DNA from: Nematopogon swammerdamellus
Lineage: Eukaryota; Arthropoda; Insecta; Lepidoptera; Adelidae
DNA: 64,000 nt
Direction: 5' to 3'
Assembly: GCA_946902875.1 (NCBI GenBank)
Contig: OX336345.1
Coordinates: 10,881,395 to 10,945,394 of the forward strand
The notes under the pieces are model-generated. The model was not told the origin of the DNA and did not search any database. It saw only the letters and a program-made list of their open reading frames with translations. Positions within the stretch are counted from its first letter, which is position 1. Every line of letters starts with the position of its first letter. The position numbers and the translations under genes were made by a program. Shown one piece after another: positions 11,893-24,683 of this stretch.

Positions 11893-12215
11893 TTTTTTTA
11901 GGGTTCCGTACGGTGCCTTATTACGAAGCCGACGCCGTCTGTCCTACCGTTAAAGAGCTGTATTATTTGAAATATGTGTTATTATGGCGGATACACTAAC
12001 AAATGAAAAAAAAAACAAAAATTAAAAAATTAAGGGGGTTTCCACACAAGAACGTTGTCAAAGTTTTTTTTTATCCATCGTAAAAACGGTAATACATACA
12101 AGCATCAAACTTGGTGTGATTATAGTGCAAACTCTAAAGTAAAACAACAAATAAATCAATGGAAACCTCGGTGCGCCAGTTCGACTTGCACTTGGCGGGT
12201 TTTTTTATTTTAGTT
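11893..12215 (+). repeat. dispersed repeat (AGGGTTCCGTACGG family)
   Basis: AGGGTTCCGTACGGTGCC ... GGTTTCCACACAAGAACG ... CGGTAATACATACAAGC ... AACTCTAAAGTAAAACA. A related copy is at 29300-29520 (AAACGGTAATACATACAAGC, ACAAACTCTAAAGTAAAA). Confidence 0.65.
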
Positions 12216-12391
12216 TTACGTTCATTGCGCCGTCATTGCCTACACGGTCTAAAGCCATACCTCCCTACATACTGATTTAATATAGATAAGATATAACTCA
12301 TTGTTTTAGATGTGGTGGTGTTTTTCGGTAATAGATTTTTTTTCTAAATTGTTTATTGTACACATACAAGGAAATTTATGTTTACCGTGTG

Positions 12392-12725
12392 GAGCCGGTA
12401 CTTAAAAATAACAGCCCCACTGCATCTCTCCCCATGCATGTCGTAAAAGCCGCCGAAAGGAGAAGGACAAGATGCCGTGCTAAAGGGCGATAGGATAGCC
12501 ACCTCTCACCTTGCCGCGGCGTCCTTCCACCGAGTCATGCAGCAGCGGGTGGGCACGAGCCTTACTTCCTGCTTGATAGTTGCCTTGTCCGAATACTTTG
12601 GTAAATATGGTGGTCGGTGCTATATGCTGTAATTTGCAAGAGTACCTACCTGCAGCACAACTCCGATCACTCTGGTTACCCCGATTGTCGGGATACAGCG
12701 TGTGGTATGTATGGTATGTATGTAT
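12392..12725 (+). repeat. 330-bp dispersed repeat (CCGTGTGG...ACAGCGTGTGG family), full length
   Basis: Starts ACCGTGTGGAGCCGGTACTT, continues CCCACTGCATCTCTCCCC, GACAAGATGCCGTGCTAAAG, TTGCAGCAGCGGGTG-like and CTTGTCCGAATACTTTG blocks and ends GATTGTCGGGATACAGCGTG. Copies or pieces at 190-335, 17020-17345, 19355-19460, 23545-23875, 25627-25830, 40340-41050, 45640-45755 and 60020-60095. No pol III boxes or ORF seen. Confidence 0.8.
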
Positions 12726-12929
12726 TTTTGAAAATGTGTACGAGAAAACTTTGAAGATTTTTTTTAAATTTATTTCAACTGTTTTAGCTTATTTTTATTG
12801 TACGTATACATTGGTAGGAGGAAGACAATATTGTTATTGTCCTCCGCCGTATGGAAGGCTCTACCGCGAAGTTTCCGGTCGCGAAACATTCGATTTAATG
12901 CCGGCATAATCGTCATCGATCAGGCAGGA

Positions 12930-13142
12930 TCATTGTGGCATTAGCTTATCGCCACACTGAGCGTATTTTGCGCCGCGTAACTTGCGTATCGTAAAAAAAT
13001 ACTTCGCCGTAACAACGTACGTAGGTGTATTGCGCTCGTTGTGATGTGCAGAACAAATTTGTATGTAGACATTTACCTAGCCTGTGACGCAACTTACGCG
13101 GCGCAAAATATGTTCAGTGTGGTGCTAGGCTTAGACACAAAT
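12930..13142. mobile_element. MITE with about 35-bp inner terminal inverted repeats
   Basis: 12952-12986 and 13088-13122 are inverted repeats with 3 mismatches in 35 (CCACACTGA...TATTTTGCGCCGCGTAA). Pairing continues weakly to TGTGG (12934) and CACA (13136). No ORF between. Confidence 0.7.
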
Positions 13143-13185
13143 TCAAGAGACTCATATTTTGTTTTACGAAATCTGGTAGGTACTA

Positions 13186-13290
13186 TGTGGGGCTGAGTCG
13201 GAGGGGCCCAGCCCATGCTACGACCAGCATTTGTGTCGAATAGGTGCCTTACCGGAGACACTTCCCTATAGGTTCCTTTTTGCTGCCGAA
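13186..13290 (-). mobile_element. tRNA-headed SINE 3' end, short
   Basis: GGGGCTGAGTCGGAGGGGCC and ACCGGAGACACTTCCCTATA match the 3' end of the 41338 family. Confidence 0.6.
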
Positions 13291-13539
13291 GCGCTTTTAC
13301 AAAATGTTGAGATACTTATTTTAGAATTTATGAAACATTATTTGTAAGATACAGCAGACTATTGCATCTGAAGGCTCAAAGGCTCCCCGCGCATAAACAT
13401 GATCTTCATCTGAATCAGATGGGATGGTGGGTATGTGGCCGAGGAACTCTCAATAATTAACACTCTAAGACACAAATAAGAGTTTGTATAATTCGAAAGT
13501 CACTTTGCTACAAGCAATCGTCGAAATAACTCCCATCTA

Positions 13540-13805
13540 TACATATAATAAAATCGTAAAGACAAAAAAATCTGTACATTATATATGTACAGTATATTCG
13601 GAAAAAAAGACTCAAAATGCGAGAAACTGAACATGTGAGTAGAACAATTTTTAAAATTTTTGATTGTACACTCATCACGAAAAAACCAATGAACGGATTT
13701 TGACGAAAGTTTGTATAGTGCCAGTGTATATTACGGAATAAAAAAATAAAACAAAAAATTATTGCGTATTTATTACGTAATCCAAAGTACAGGTTTATCG
13801 ACATT
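13540..13805 (-). repeat. dispersed AT-rich repeat, relative of 32080-32610
   Basis: ACATATAATAAAATCGTAAA and AACGGATTTTGACGAAAGTT are the reverse complement of the 32080-32610 motifs. Confidence 0.5.
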
Positions 13806-13856
13806 TGTTTTTGGCTTCAGCTGGCCGGTGACGAAATCTACTATAGAAAATTGTGT

Positions 13857-14060
13857 GTTTTTTTTAACTGACACTGTTGGCTACACATCACTTACTACAT
13901 CCGTGATGTCAGCCATAATAACTCCGTGAACTAGGTGCCTGTCAGTGCTTTCCTTCGGTCGTGCCGGCTACACTGAACTGGACGGAAAACATGAACTATT
14001 TAAATAGCCGTTTCCACCGACCTTTCATTCAGTGCAGTGGTACGAACCCGGGCGGACGAT
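13857..14060 (-). mobile_element. SINE body (5S/tRNA family), 5'-truncated
   Basis: TTTTTTTTAACTGACACTGT through GGTACGAACCCGGGCGG matches the body and core; it breaks off where a minisatellite foldback begins. Confidence 0.75.
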
Positions 14061-14460
14061 AAACCTTCTCTAAGAAAGTAAATAACTATGGGCGGGGCCG
14101 AAGGCCGAGCTGCGTTCACTTCTCGATTAAAGTAAGTAACTAAGGACTTGGCCGAAAGTCGAGCTGCGTTCAGAAAGAAGATAAACCTTCTTGAAGAAAG
14201 TAAGGCAACTAAGGCAAATTAAGTCTATTTTAGTCTACAGAAAAAGTTATCATTCATTACGCTACGTATAATAGTTATCGAGTTATTCGTTTACCTGAAC
14301 GCAGGTCCGCCTTCGACCTCGCCCTTACTTAGTTACTTTCTTTGAGAAGGTTTATCGTTTACTTGAACCCAGCTCGGCCTTCGGCCTTTATCCTTAGTTA
14401 CTTACTTTCTTCTTTTGAAATACGAATTTGACGCCAGCGAAGCCGCGGACAACAGGTAGT
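14060..14460. mobile_element. minisatellite foldback element, short form
   Basis: Two forward units (GGGCGGGGCCGAAGGCCGAG) at 14090-14180, two reverse units at 14300-14390, and the terminal GAAATACGAATTTGACGCCA...AGCCGCGGACAACAG at 14415-14456. Same family as 30042-31858. Confidence 0.65.
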
Positions 14461-16060
14461 ATTAAATAAAGGAAAAAATCTAGATAGTAATTGTATCACA
14501 ATTAACCAGACAGAACGTAAGCGACTATTTACGTGGTGCTCAGAGCGACGACGTCGTTCCTCCAATAGTGGTTGTTCCAACATGGCCACCGCGCGACTAC
14601 CACGCTCCGGTAGATTCACAAGCAATCCGAGGTGTCAATCTCATTCTGACGTATCTCAGTAGATGGCGCACATTGATGTGCCTACAATTACAACGCTCCA
14701 CTGGATTGTGAACCAATCCAAGATGTCAGTCTCGTTCTGACGTATCAAATATCAGATTAAAGAGTCACAGTATGCAAACTTTAGAAATGTATGAACATAA
14801 CAATGCGACAGTATGAGCGATGAGCTTTTGTAGTGCCACTGCTCTCGCATGTATGATGTGCTTGCAACATTGTCACGTCTAACTCGAGAAGTTGCGTCTA
14901 ATATATGGGTTCTTTCGCGTTCAACTTTCCTATCGACAATACATTCCCGTTTTTTGCGAAAGTTAATAATTTATACCGAAAGATGGCACTTAGTGATAGG
15001 GCTGGCGTGCGTGAGGCGGCCTCTCTTTCTTTCGCTTCGGAAAAGTTGAACTTTTCTCGGAGCTCTAGGAACGGTCAGCACTAAAATTGGAAATACGCGA
15101 GTAGGACTTGGTTAGCTCGGTAACGCTTCTCGCTCGTAGAACATCAGCGGCGTCGGGCTGCCGGTCGTGTATGCGTATATTATGCCGTCATAGTAAATAG
15201 GTAAGCTTATGTAGGGACCTTTCATAATATCATATTAATATGTTTTGTTTAGGTATATAGTCAGACGAGCTTCATACAAAATGCCCATATCATTCTTATC
15301 ACGATGAGTAAATAGTGATCGGGATTAAAGGTAATACATGGACGAACGAAGACGGACGAATCTTAAGTTTAAAAATGTTTTTAAAATTAATAAATCAAAA
15401 TTATTCACACGGGCACTTTTCTACGTTTAAAAATGCACGTGCCTAAATAAACCGGTCAGTCGTAAAAATGTCAGCTTTGATATTTTATTCTAATTAAAAT
15501 TATAATTTATCTACCTGTGGTGAGTTCACAAAAATGCCGACCCAGTAAATCAATAAACTTAGCTAATAAGTCACCGTGATTAGCTGATGAGAAATTAAAT
15601 GAAAAATAATATCGGCCCGAGTATCTTTAATACTAAATAACGGATATTTAATAGCGGAACTACCTACGTGGAATATTACACGACAGGTTAACCCTTGGGG
15701 CACGTGTCGTAACCCTGAAACGAGGCGGAAGCCCTCCTTCGTCACAAAATTAATAATTAAATTCACAATTGTAGGTAAAACGTTTTAGTTATTATTTAGT
15801 AGCGTAGATTTCAGAGAAGCTAGTAGGTAAAAATGCATGAATAGAGTGAATATTTCTGATGGTGCCATCGCTTTACTTTTTTATCCAACTGCGGCGAAGC
15901 GAAAAGGAGGTCTTTGTTTTTGGCAGCGTATATACGAGTATATATACTTACGTGTATTAATTTTCTCTGAAAGAGCCTAAACCACAGACTAAACTACTTA
16001 AACGATTCACACATTAGCCCAACCGTCTCGCTGGAATCGACACGCGATTTGTGATCCTAT
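14460..16060. other. no gene recognised
   Basis: A diverged duplication of TGTCAATCTCATTCTGACGT (about 14633) and TGTCAGTCTCGTTCTGACGT (about 14723) is the only clear structure. Confidence 0.5.
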
Positions 16061-16069
16061 CTGCACGAC

Positions 16070-16525
16070 ACTATATATTTTTAACCGACTTCAAAAAAGG
16101 AGGAGTTTCTCAATTCGACTGTATTTTGTTTTTTTTTTTGTTTGTTACCTCAGCACTTTCGACTGGGTGAACCGATTTTGAAAATTCTTTTTTTATTTGA
16201 AAGCTGGTGCTTTCAATTTGGTCAAGATCGGATTGGAAAGCGAGGCGGAATCGCGAGGCCGAAAGCCGAGCGATTCCGCCGAGTACATTAATAGCAAAAC
16301 ATTACTAAATAAAACTTTGAATTAAAAAAACTATTTAAAAAAATATAAAAACGCCTTCAAAAAAGTAAGAAATAAAAAAAAATCGAACCCTAGAGTTGAA
16401 GGCGGTGCTAAAGCAAGCAAAAATCACCGACCGCCTTCAACTCTAGGGTTCGATTTTTTTTTATTTCATACATTTTTTAAGGCGGTTTTTATATTTTTTT
16501 AAATAGTTTTTAATAATTAATACTA
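16070..16525. mobile_element. hairpin foldback repeat (CCGACTTCAAAAAAGG family)
   Basis: Begins TTAACCGACTTCAAAAAAGG; then a GGCGGAATCGC / GCGATTCCGCC hairpin (about 16250-16281); then arms of about 90 bp around 16319-16413 and 16428-16520, centred on CGAACCCTAGAGTTGAAGGC and its complement. Copies at 43975-44555 and 50505-50985. Confidence 0.72.
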
Positions 16526-16613
16526 TCTGTAATGTTTTACAAGTATTGACATTTTTTTAACATCACGCCATCTCTTATAGGGTATGAGTAGTATGTATGT
16601 ATGTAAGGTATAC

Positions 16614-16775
16614 TTAGTGGGAAGACGGTAAGTTGTGCGTTCTTGTAACTCAGCGTCTCGCTGCGAGCTGGAATGCTGGAGACGTTGATATCTTCCAGAC
16701 TGGTTGCCGCCTCGCATAAGTTCCAGCCCGGCTTAGTGTCGGCGTCCGTCGTGTCCACCCCCACCGCCGCTGACG
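16614..16775 (-). CDS. possible internal exon, unknown product
   Basis: On the minus strand an acceptor-like TGTGCAG (ending at 16776) is followed by an open frame reading SAAVGVDTTDADTKPGWNL, then CEAATSLEDINVSSIPARSE and a possible donor GTATAC at 16613. Codon third positions are GC-biased compared with the surrounding DNA and the composition is protein-like rather than low-complexity. No family is recognised and no neighbouring exon was found. It could be a chance ORF or an old transposon piece. Confidence 0.28.
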
Positions 16776-17019
16776 CTGCACAGTGGCCAAAAATAGCGGC
16801 AATAGCGCAAAAAATATATGTGTTTTAAACGCTCTAGCTAAACGTTTTTCGGATTTTCAGGAAGAAAACACCGCGAGTAAAGAAAACGAAGGAGATAATC
16901 AAAATGTTTGTACAAGCTTAATTAGAATACATTTAATTTAATCAGTTCGCCTCCTACGCAATACAAACACAATACTAACGAACAAAAACATATTTTATTA
17001 CATACAGTATATATACATA

Positions 17020-17345
17020 CATATCACACACGCTGAATCCCGACAATCGGGGTAAGCAGAGTAATCGGTGTTGTGCTACAAGAACTCTGGTAAATTACAG
17101 CACAACACCGACCACCACGTTTCGCAAATTATTCGAACAAGATTCAATCGATCAAGCAGCAAGTAAGGCACGAAGACCCACCTGCTGCATGACTCGGTGG
17201 AAGTAACATGCCAAGGTGAGAGGTGGCGTGCCTGTCGCCCTTTAGCACGGCATCTTGTCCTTATCCCTTAGTCGCCTTTTGCGACATGCACGGGGAGAGA
17301 TGCAGTGAGGCTATTCTTTTTAAGTACCGGCCCCACACGGTACTT
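17020..17345 (-). repeat. 330-bp repeat, full length
   Basis: CACACGCTGAATCCCGACAA to CCGGCCCCACACGGTAC, all blocks present in reverse order. Confidence 0.8.
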
Positions 17346-17759
17346 ATTAATCTCTACTTTTTTGCAAACTAACATTGTTGGCTACGGGCTCAAGCAAGAC
17401 ATACTCGTAGATTTACCCGATCAGTGTGCCACAGAAACAACTGTCAACAAACGTACCTACTTGGAAACACCGATACTACTCGTACAATGGCACTGTACCT
17501 CTTGGTATGGAAATAATTCAATTCGATCTATCGCTAATTTCTTTTTGAATATTATTGAATACCTATAGTTGAGAATGGCTCTTTGTATTGCTGTTAAAGA
17601 TGTTGTAAACTACCCCTTCTCGTACATTGACCGTCAGTGTGTATGCGACCACTGCATTCTTCCCGTGCTTCAGCGGTACGGGACCACTGCTTTCCGCCGA
17701 GGTACTTGATGTCGTCGTCCCACCCTACCTGGCAGGTTTACAATGTAAATTATTATAAT

Positions 17760-17995
17760 TTTTTTTAACTGACACGGTTGGCTACATCACCTACAACATC
17801 CGTGATGTCAGCCCATAACACCGTGTGAACTAGGTGCCATGTCAGTGCTTCCCTTCATTTCATGTCGGCTACGCTGAACTGAACCGAAAACACGAATTAT
17901 TTACATAGCCGTTTCGACCGAAGTTTCGTTCAGTGCGGTGGTACCAACCCTGCCAGGATAAACCCTATCACCTAGTTAGGTAAGAAGGGAAGTGT
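17760..17995 (-). mobile_element. SINE body (5S/tRNA family), 5'-truncated
   Basis: Poly(T) plus AACTGACACGGTTGGCTACA through TAGTTAGGTAAGAAGGGAAG, i.e. tail to core on the minus strand, with no head. Confidence 0.78.
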
Positions 17996-18784
17996 TACAC
18001 AAACACAATACACTTTAATCATATATAACAATATCCACAACATATTTTCAAAATGTCCCACTTCAGTGGTATAGCCCTACCACCGTGCCCGTCGCCATTG
18101 TGCAAGCGGCAAGCTCACTTAACGCCGGCTAAGACGGCTCGAGCTTGTAATTTACGAGGTTGTGCTACCTGACCGGGCTCTTACGTGTGTGTTGGTCAAC
18201 TCTCACACTTTTGCTATACATCTGAACAACCTTGTCACATTCACTAGCTTACTTCACGTCTCACTAATACTTCTCGGGGCGGGCAAAGTTAATTCTGATA
18301 AGGTTTCACTGTGCATCTTAAACTTGTTACATAATAGTAGACGAAGGACACGCGAGAATGTATGTGTAGGTCTGGATGTCGTTATTAATTTCATAAATTC
18401 GTATCAACTTGGGAAAATGCTGCCACTGAATAAATAAGTCGTAGTAGTCTTGTGGAGCATGAAATCAGACCGATACGCAAGTATTTTAACCGACTTTAAA
18501 AAAAGGAGGTTATGTTTGTTCCTACTCGCTCATAACTAGAGACCGGATTATATGCAACATGAATATAATAAATATAAACATATGCAAATATGCATGAAAA
18601 ATGCTTCAAATATGCATGAAAAGTGTCAAAATATGAAACATCAAAATATAAAAAATACATTAATCTTTAGATAAGTATTTTATTTCGTATTTGAATATCA
18701 TATTACTGAGTTAAAAATAATAATTGGAGTCATATTTAAATATTAAAAAAAAGTAATGCAAATAACTAAAGAATCAAAACCTAC

Positions 18785-18967
18785 CTAACAAACATTAAAA
18801 TAAATATCAAAAGGGGTGTTTTCAAAAGTTCCTAGAACACTTGCTGCATTAACCCGATGGATGGTAAGGGCAAGTAAGTGGCAAGGGTAAGCAAGCCTTT
18901 GAATAAAGTAGGCACTTGATTGCGAGACGCCAGTTGTGTCCACCAGCAGAGGTCCAAGCCTCTTCAA
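18785..18967 (-). pseudogene. retroelement C-terminus, decayed copy (FNVC family)
   Basis: Reads ...FIQRLAYPCHLLALTIHRVN, then AASVLGTFENTPF and ends FNVC-stop, matching the C-terminus at 30480-30600. Short, diverged and without the nuclease motif. Confidence 0.55.
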
Positions 18968-19354
18968 GAAAATTATTATACCTACCTATTTTAATAATAT
19001 GATATTAATATTTTCTGGCAAAAGTATCGCATACAAATTATTAAAAATTTTGCTACCATTAGTAAACATAAACAATCAGGTACTGCTTCAAATGTTTGGT
19101 AGTAAGATTGTGCCTTCGATCGCTCAAAATATTTTTATAAGCAGAAAATTACTGATGATTTATAGGCAGAAGTTAAAGTATTTGAATTTAGTATTTGAGT
19201 ATTTGAATTGCTATGTCGGCATTTATTGTTTCTGGCAAAAGTCATTATCAGTTTGACACAAAAGTTCATGGTGAAAATATGCATCATCACCAGTTTTAGT
19301 TAAAATATGCAATAACCGGTAAAAAGCGGCTAAATATGCAAATGCATAATATTT

Positions 19355-19460
19355 GGTGGTGGTCGGGTATTGTAATTTACAAGAGTATTTGCAGCACAAC
19401 ACCGACTGCTCTGCTTACCCCGATTTTCGGGACACAGCGTGTGATATGTATGTGTGCATA
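19355..19460 (+). repeat. 330-bp repeat, 3' end
   Basis: GGTGGTCGGGTATTGTAATT through ACAGCGTGTGATATG. Confidence 0.7.
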
Positions 19461-20107
19461 TGAAAAATGCAGATGCATATAATCCGGTCTCTACTGATAA
19501 CAAATTAACATTATCGTTGTCTATGAGAAAGCACAGTGAAACAGAAAAAAAAAAATTCACGACCCAGCCGCCTTCGTGATACAACTGTAGCCCCACATTG
19601 CACGCTGACCATTGCTGTGGTTATCGACATGGGAGAGAGACAAACGTTGCACAGTTTGACGGTCATTCTCTGTACTTACTTTTAATTAGAACATACGGTT
19701 TGTTGTTCAGCGATATCTGCCACCTTCTCCGCCAAGTCGCACGGTACCTATGTATGTATATATACACTGTCCTTGCGTGGGGGTTGCTAAAACAATCTGT
19801 ATTATTTCTGCCGTGCAATTCTAGCTCGTACCGGTTATATCCGCGAATCATATAATATTTCCTCATTATCTCGCTGGTGGGCGGATGTATGTAGCAACAG
19901 TATGTACTTGGTTCTAAGAAGCTACAATTTCCGAGAGACTCACAAGCTTGCTCGGCTCGTGTAAATTCATGTTTTTACTTCATAATTACGAGCATGGTTA
20001 TGTAGAGTAATGTACACGTGCAAGCTACTGTGATATAAAGCGGAAAACCTGTGCAAGAATTCAGAGGAAAATTCAGTTTTTCATTTGCGGAAAGAAATTA
20101 TTACCTA

Positions 20108-20139
20108 TATTTTTTTATGGTAACTGACCGGCGGCGGCG
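20108..20139 (-). mobile_element. SINE 3'-end stub
   Basis: TTTTTTTATGGTAACTGACC is the SINE 3' terminus; it is cut by the LINE fragment that follows. Confidence 0.5.
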
Positions 20140-21207
20140 CGGGGCGTGGAACGAGTTAACAACATAAAATACCTAGGCATGCTAATTGATAAACACCTCA
20201 ATTGGAAGGAACAAACTGCAGGCCTTGCCTCGGGAGTAAAAAATTCATATTCTTTTTTAGCCAAATTCGAGATATAGCTGATCCTACTCTGTTAAAAGAA
20301 GTATATTACAGCCTGTGTGGTTCATTAATAAATTATGCCATACTAGCATGGGTTGGTGCCCATAAAACTCATCTGCTTCAGATAGAAAGAGCCCAACGTT
20401 CAATATTGAAGGTTATGTTGAAAAAGCCGTTTCGATACAACACAGATAAGCTGTACAAAGAATGCGCAGTTCTCAACGTGAGACAAACATATATGTTGAG
20501 ACATTTCCTGAGAGAAAACTACATTCTACCAACACACTTCAAAATTTCTAGGCCCGAAATTTTACAACACACTCCCTGCGAATGTCAACTCGCCGGTGCA
20601 TTTCATCGACGGCGAAGATGGAGCGTTGACGTCGGCCGAGCCAGAACAACTACGGTGAGGGCGACGTCCACCATCGGCCAGCTTGGGGTCATCGGGACCT
20701 CGCGTCCCGTCTAGTGCCCCCGCTACCGGTGGTGTAGTGCAACCATGAGGCGACGCTCGCGCGAAGATCAAGATTTTGAAAACAGCTGCGTGACGACGCG
20801 ACGTCGCCGTGCAGTCCGGCGGATACGGAGCTCTCAGAGATGGGGGTGGTGGTGGCCGACGTGTCTAGTACCACCACCCATCGCTCGAAGCTTGTCTCGC
20901 GTCGTCTCGGAGAGCTCCGTAGCCACGGCCTGCACCCGCCGGCGTGCTTGGAGGCGTGCCTCCCGCCGCCGGCGGCGGTATTACCGTTTTTATTTGTTTG
21001 TATTAATTTTGTGTATTTTTATTACCTTTTATAGTTATAATATATGTAAAATTAATATAAATGTAATATAAAATTGTGAAATAAAGAACATTTAATAATA
21101 TAATATAAGTATACAACTTTCATATTACTATCTAGACTAATTTTGTCTGTTACTATGTTTCTTTTATGTTTTCTGAGAAATAAATATTTGGAGTTGGATT
21201 TGGATTA
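20140..21207 (+). mobile_element. LINE fragment (RT C-terminal half, CR1/jockey-like) with 3' end
   Basis: Starts with NNIKYLGMLIDKHLNW, the post-catalytic RT motif, then SYSFLAKFRDIADPTLLKEV and YYSLCGSLINYAILAW, typical of CR1/jockey-type LINE thumbs. A frameshift near 20550 restores FYNTLPANVNSPVHF and the ORF ends at about 20656. A GC-rich 3' UTR follows, then ATTTGGAGTTGGATTTGGAT short repeats as 3' tail. 5'-truncated; its left edge abuts a SINE 3' end at 20108-20138. Confidence 0.65.
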
Positions 21208-21644
21208 GAGATAGTCCTAAATCCCTCCTTTCGTAAGAGGCTTAAAAAATAAGAAAATTAAATCTGAAGAGTATCTAACGGTAAACGATGTCTAAGGAAT
21301 AGGCGGATAAGTCAATTATAACTTTCTAAACTTCTTAGTTTCTAAGATGTAAAAGTTTTCGTTTCAAGAGCAATTTGCATCTATGGAAGAACGCGCACGG
21401 CGATAATGGATAAAGAAATAAACTTAGTGTCACTTTGCTGCTATGGAAACGAGGGAGAACCTTGATCTGGGATGCGACGAGTCATGGTGGAGGTACTTGT
21501 CAGCTGGCTCTGCCGCGACAAAGACGGAACTTTCTAATTACAACAAATATGACCTAAGTAAAAACAAAGCATGAATTTGTCACTTTAACTGCGGAAAATC
21601 TTCGTGTATTTGGGGATGGACTATTTATAGATGAAATTTGGAAG

Positions 21645-21850
21645 CAAGGAACGCATACGAACAATAAACTCTGGAACGCTCTCCCTGCCCATATATTTCC
21701 TCCCAAATAGTCTCGGGTCCTTCAAGAAAGGCGTGAATGGCACCTGACAGGCCGGCATGGCATTCGCTACCCCCGCATACGACCGAATGTCCATGGGCGC
21801 CGTAAGACACATTACATGGGTGGCTCGGCGCCACATTTCGCGCTCGCTAT
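21645..21850 (+). mobile_element. LINE 3'-end fragment (family L-A)
   Basis: + strand frame NKLWNALPAHIFPPK, with a frame break, then KKGVNGHLTGRHGIRYPRIR matches the fragment at 4363-4650. Confidence 0.6.
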
Positions 21851-22534
21851 AAAAAACAATCAAAGTAAATAAATAAAAAGTGACCCTGCATTTGTGCATA
21901 TTTTAAGGTAAATTAATGGTATTTGAAATTACACTATGCCTTTATGCATCTGTGCTCAGCCCGTAAACTATAACTGCTGAGTAAACGTTAAATTAACATA
22001 TTATTAGATCTATTTATGACTTGCTCCTACAAGATATTATCTAGAGCTGAAATAGTTCTTACGTAATTTGTCAGATTTAATTACGATGCCAGCACGGTGG
22101 GCACGGTGGTGTTACCACATAACGTCAGATATGGTTACCTAGGTCGGTTTCTTCAATTATATAACCAAATAAATATAAGAAGGAGTACGGTAGGTGATTG
22201 CGGTTATGAAAGAAACTATTTTTATTTCCTCGACTAGTGTGGTTTGTTCCGTGCTGATGTTGCGTCAGACACCGACCGGACAAATGATTGTTCGCGAATA
22301 CTGAATGTTTGAATTGTGTCTCGCTTCATCGCTTTAGTAAAGGCGAGATGAATAGCCGGTGTCTGTCTGGCTGAGTAAAGCAAATTTGAATCGACATTAG
22401 CGAACTGAGACTGAGCTGAGAGAATTCTCTGGTGACGGCTTTACACGGTCAAGTCGAGACGCAGTTGACCGCAAGTAACATTTAATCTATGTACATAATA
22501 AATGTATTGTAATTTTAATAAAGATATTAACCAT

Positions 22535-22762
22535 ATTTATTTTTATGGAAACTGACACGGTTGGCTACATCATATACAACATCCGTGATGTCAGCCCATA
22601 ACACCGGGTGAACTAGGTGTCATGTCAGTGTTTCCCTTCACTTCATTTCGGCTACACTGAACTGGATGGAAAACACGAATTATTTACATAGCCGTTTCGA
22701 CCGACGTTTCTTTCAGTGCGGTGGTACCAACCCGGGCGGGATAAACTCTACCACATAGAAAA
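22535..22762 (-). mobile_element. SINE body (5S/tRNA family), 5'-truncated
   Basis: TTTTTATGGAAACTGACACG through GGGCGGGATAAACTCTACCA; tail to core on the minus strand. Confidence 0.78.
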
Positions 22763-23544
22763 AAAATTCTCATCTCTACTGCTCTGTGTCTCTACATAAT
22801 ATAACACTCAAAAGTTATTTCTTCTCAACATTATTCTCTCTCCTAAAACTATAAATAAAACACGAATAAGTTTCATATTAATGTGATCACGAAGATAGAG
22901 GTAGAGAGGTAAGTCAAAATTGTAAATGCTCATTCATACTGGTCGTACTAGAAATGGAGCGATGAATTGTTCTATGTTATGTATGACCAATAAGGCACTC
23001 TTGTACGAGTTAGAATCTTTTTTATACTTTTTTGTAACGCAACCATAAAAACTATACATGGTATTATTTTTAAACAAAACAGCTTTCCTATACATGGTGT
23101 CCCAGTTCCACCAGATTTACTTACCACCACGCGATTCCTGATTTAAATAATCTTCAAAAACAGTTCTATTCCATTTTGTCCCAAGTCTAGTAGTTTTTGA
23201 GACAATTGAGGTTTCGTGCGTTAGAACAGAGTCGAAAAAACCATGTCCAACATGTTGAACATGGTTTTATATGATAACCACCTTGGATTGGGGTATAACG
23301 ACCCCTAGAACGATAAAAAACGACCCCATACATGGACGCCCTTTGTACGCCCACTTGATGGGTTCATTGGGAATACAAATTCCCGTTCAAAAAATAATTC
23401 ATTCGGCCAAACAGGAGTGAATGGCGATTATTTTGAAAATCTAACAAAAAATTTAATAAGAACTAAAAAAATGTATTCAACGTGTAATTCTGTGGTGGTA
23501 AGCAAATCCGGTCGGACTGGAACACACGTTATACTTTTTAAATT

Positions 23545-23875
23545 ACATACGACACGCTGTATCCCGATAATCGAGGTAAGCATAGTAATCGGATTTGCGC
23601 TGCAGGCACTCTTGTAAATTACAGCACAACTCCGACCACCACGTTTAGCAAAGTATTCGGACAAGATAACTATATCAAGCAGCAAGTAAAGCACGAAGAC
23701 CCACCTGCTGCAGTACTCGGTGGAGGGACCGTACCAAGGTGAGAGGAGGCTATCCTGTCGCCCTTTAGCACGGCATCTTGTCCTTATCCCCTAGTCGCCT
23801 TTTAAGACATGCACGGGGAGAGATGCAGTGGGGCTGTTCTTTTTAAGTACCCGCCCCACAACGTACATACTTATA
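23545..23875 (-). repeat. 330-bp repeat, full length
   Basis: ACGACACGCTGTATCCCGAT to GTACCCGCCCCACAACGTAC. Confidence 0.8.
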
Positions 23876-23879
23876 CTTT

Positions 23880-24680
23880 TTTTATTGTACGTTATAGCCT
23901 CTATTTGAGGTGCAAACAAATTGTGATATAGCTAGGACACTTCGTACCTACATATGTACGAGTACATACAAATATTTGTGATGCTTTATAATTCTATGAT
24001 TTAATATGAATTTAATTATCTATAAACGTGTAGTTATTCAGGTAGATTATTCAAACAAGGCCCCGAAACATATCTTCAGCAAATAAGGCCGGTTTATTGG
24101 TACTTAGTGCGGTTAGGTTAGGTTTTCTTACATTAGTTACGAATTGTTTTGAACAAATACTGCACTGCAATCACAACGCTCAAAAGATCCGCATTTAATT
24201 ATTTATTCTTCGTGCAATATGCACCCTGGCTAGGATACAAGTAAACCTTCTTGCGTTCATAAGGATTTTCGTCTGAACATTCCGGACATTAAAGCTTATA
24301 CGCCCGAAGAAAATTACATAATGCTTCCGGAATCCCCTGAATTTGCATTTGTGCGTGAAAATATGTAGCATTTATTGTTCATCGTGCCTCCCCACACGAG
24401 TCGTGTGGGCCAGACAATGGCCTATGCCGTCGACAATGTATGGAGAATAATGCTGGGAACTGTGTAGCTACTCGCCGCAAGCCAGCGCACGACTGGAGAC
24501 ATTTCCCGGTATGCATCTAACAAACAAGAGTCACGCGAACAAAAAAGTGAAATGAAAAATTGCAGAAAGTTCTAAATACAAGTCTAATCATAGCGGAATA
24601 AAATAATATACGTACTATAATTACGTAATATTACACTCGCCATAATGATAATTTCATAAAATCGGATTTTAAAAGAAGTA
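23880..24680. other. no gene recognised
   Basis: AT-rich, no long ORF, no repeat family identified by eye. Confidence 0.5.
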
Positions 24681-24683
24681 CTT

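Noticed and set aside
18162..18437. 91-codon ORF
   Set aside because: No recognisable domain, no splice context, AT-rich codons; chance ORF.
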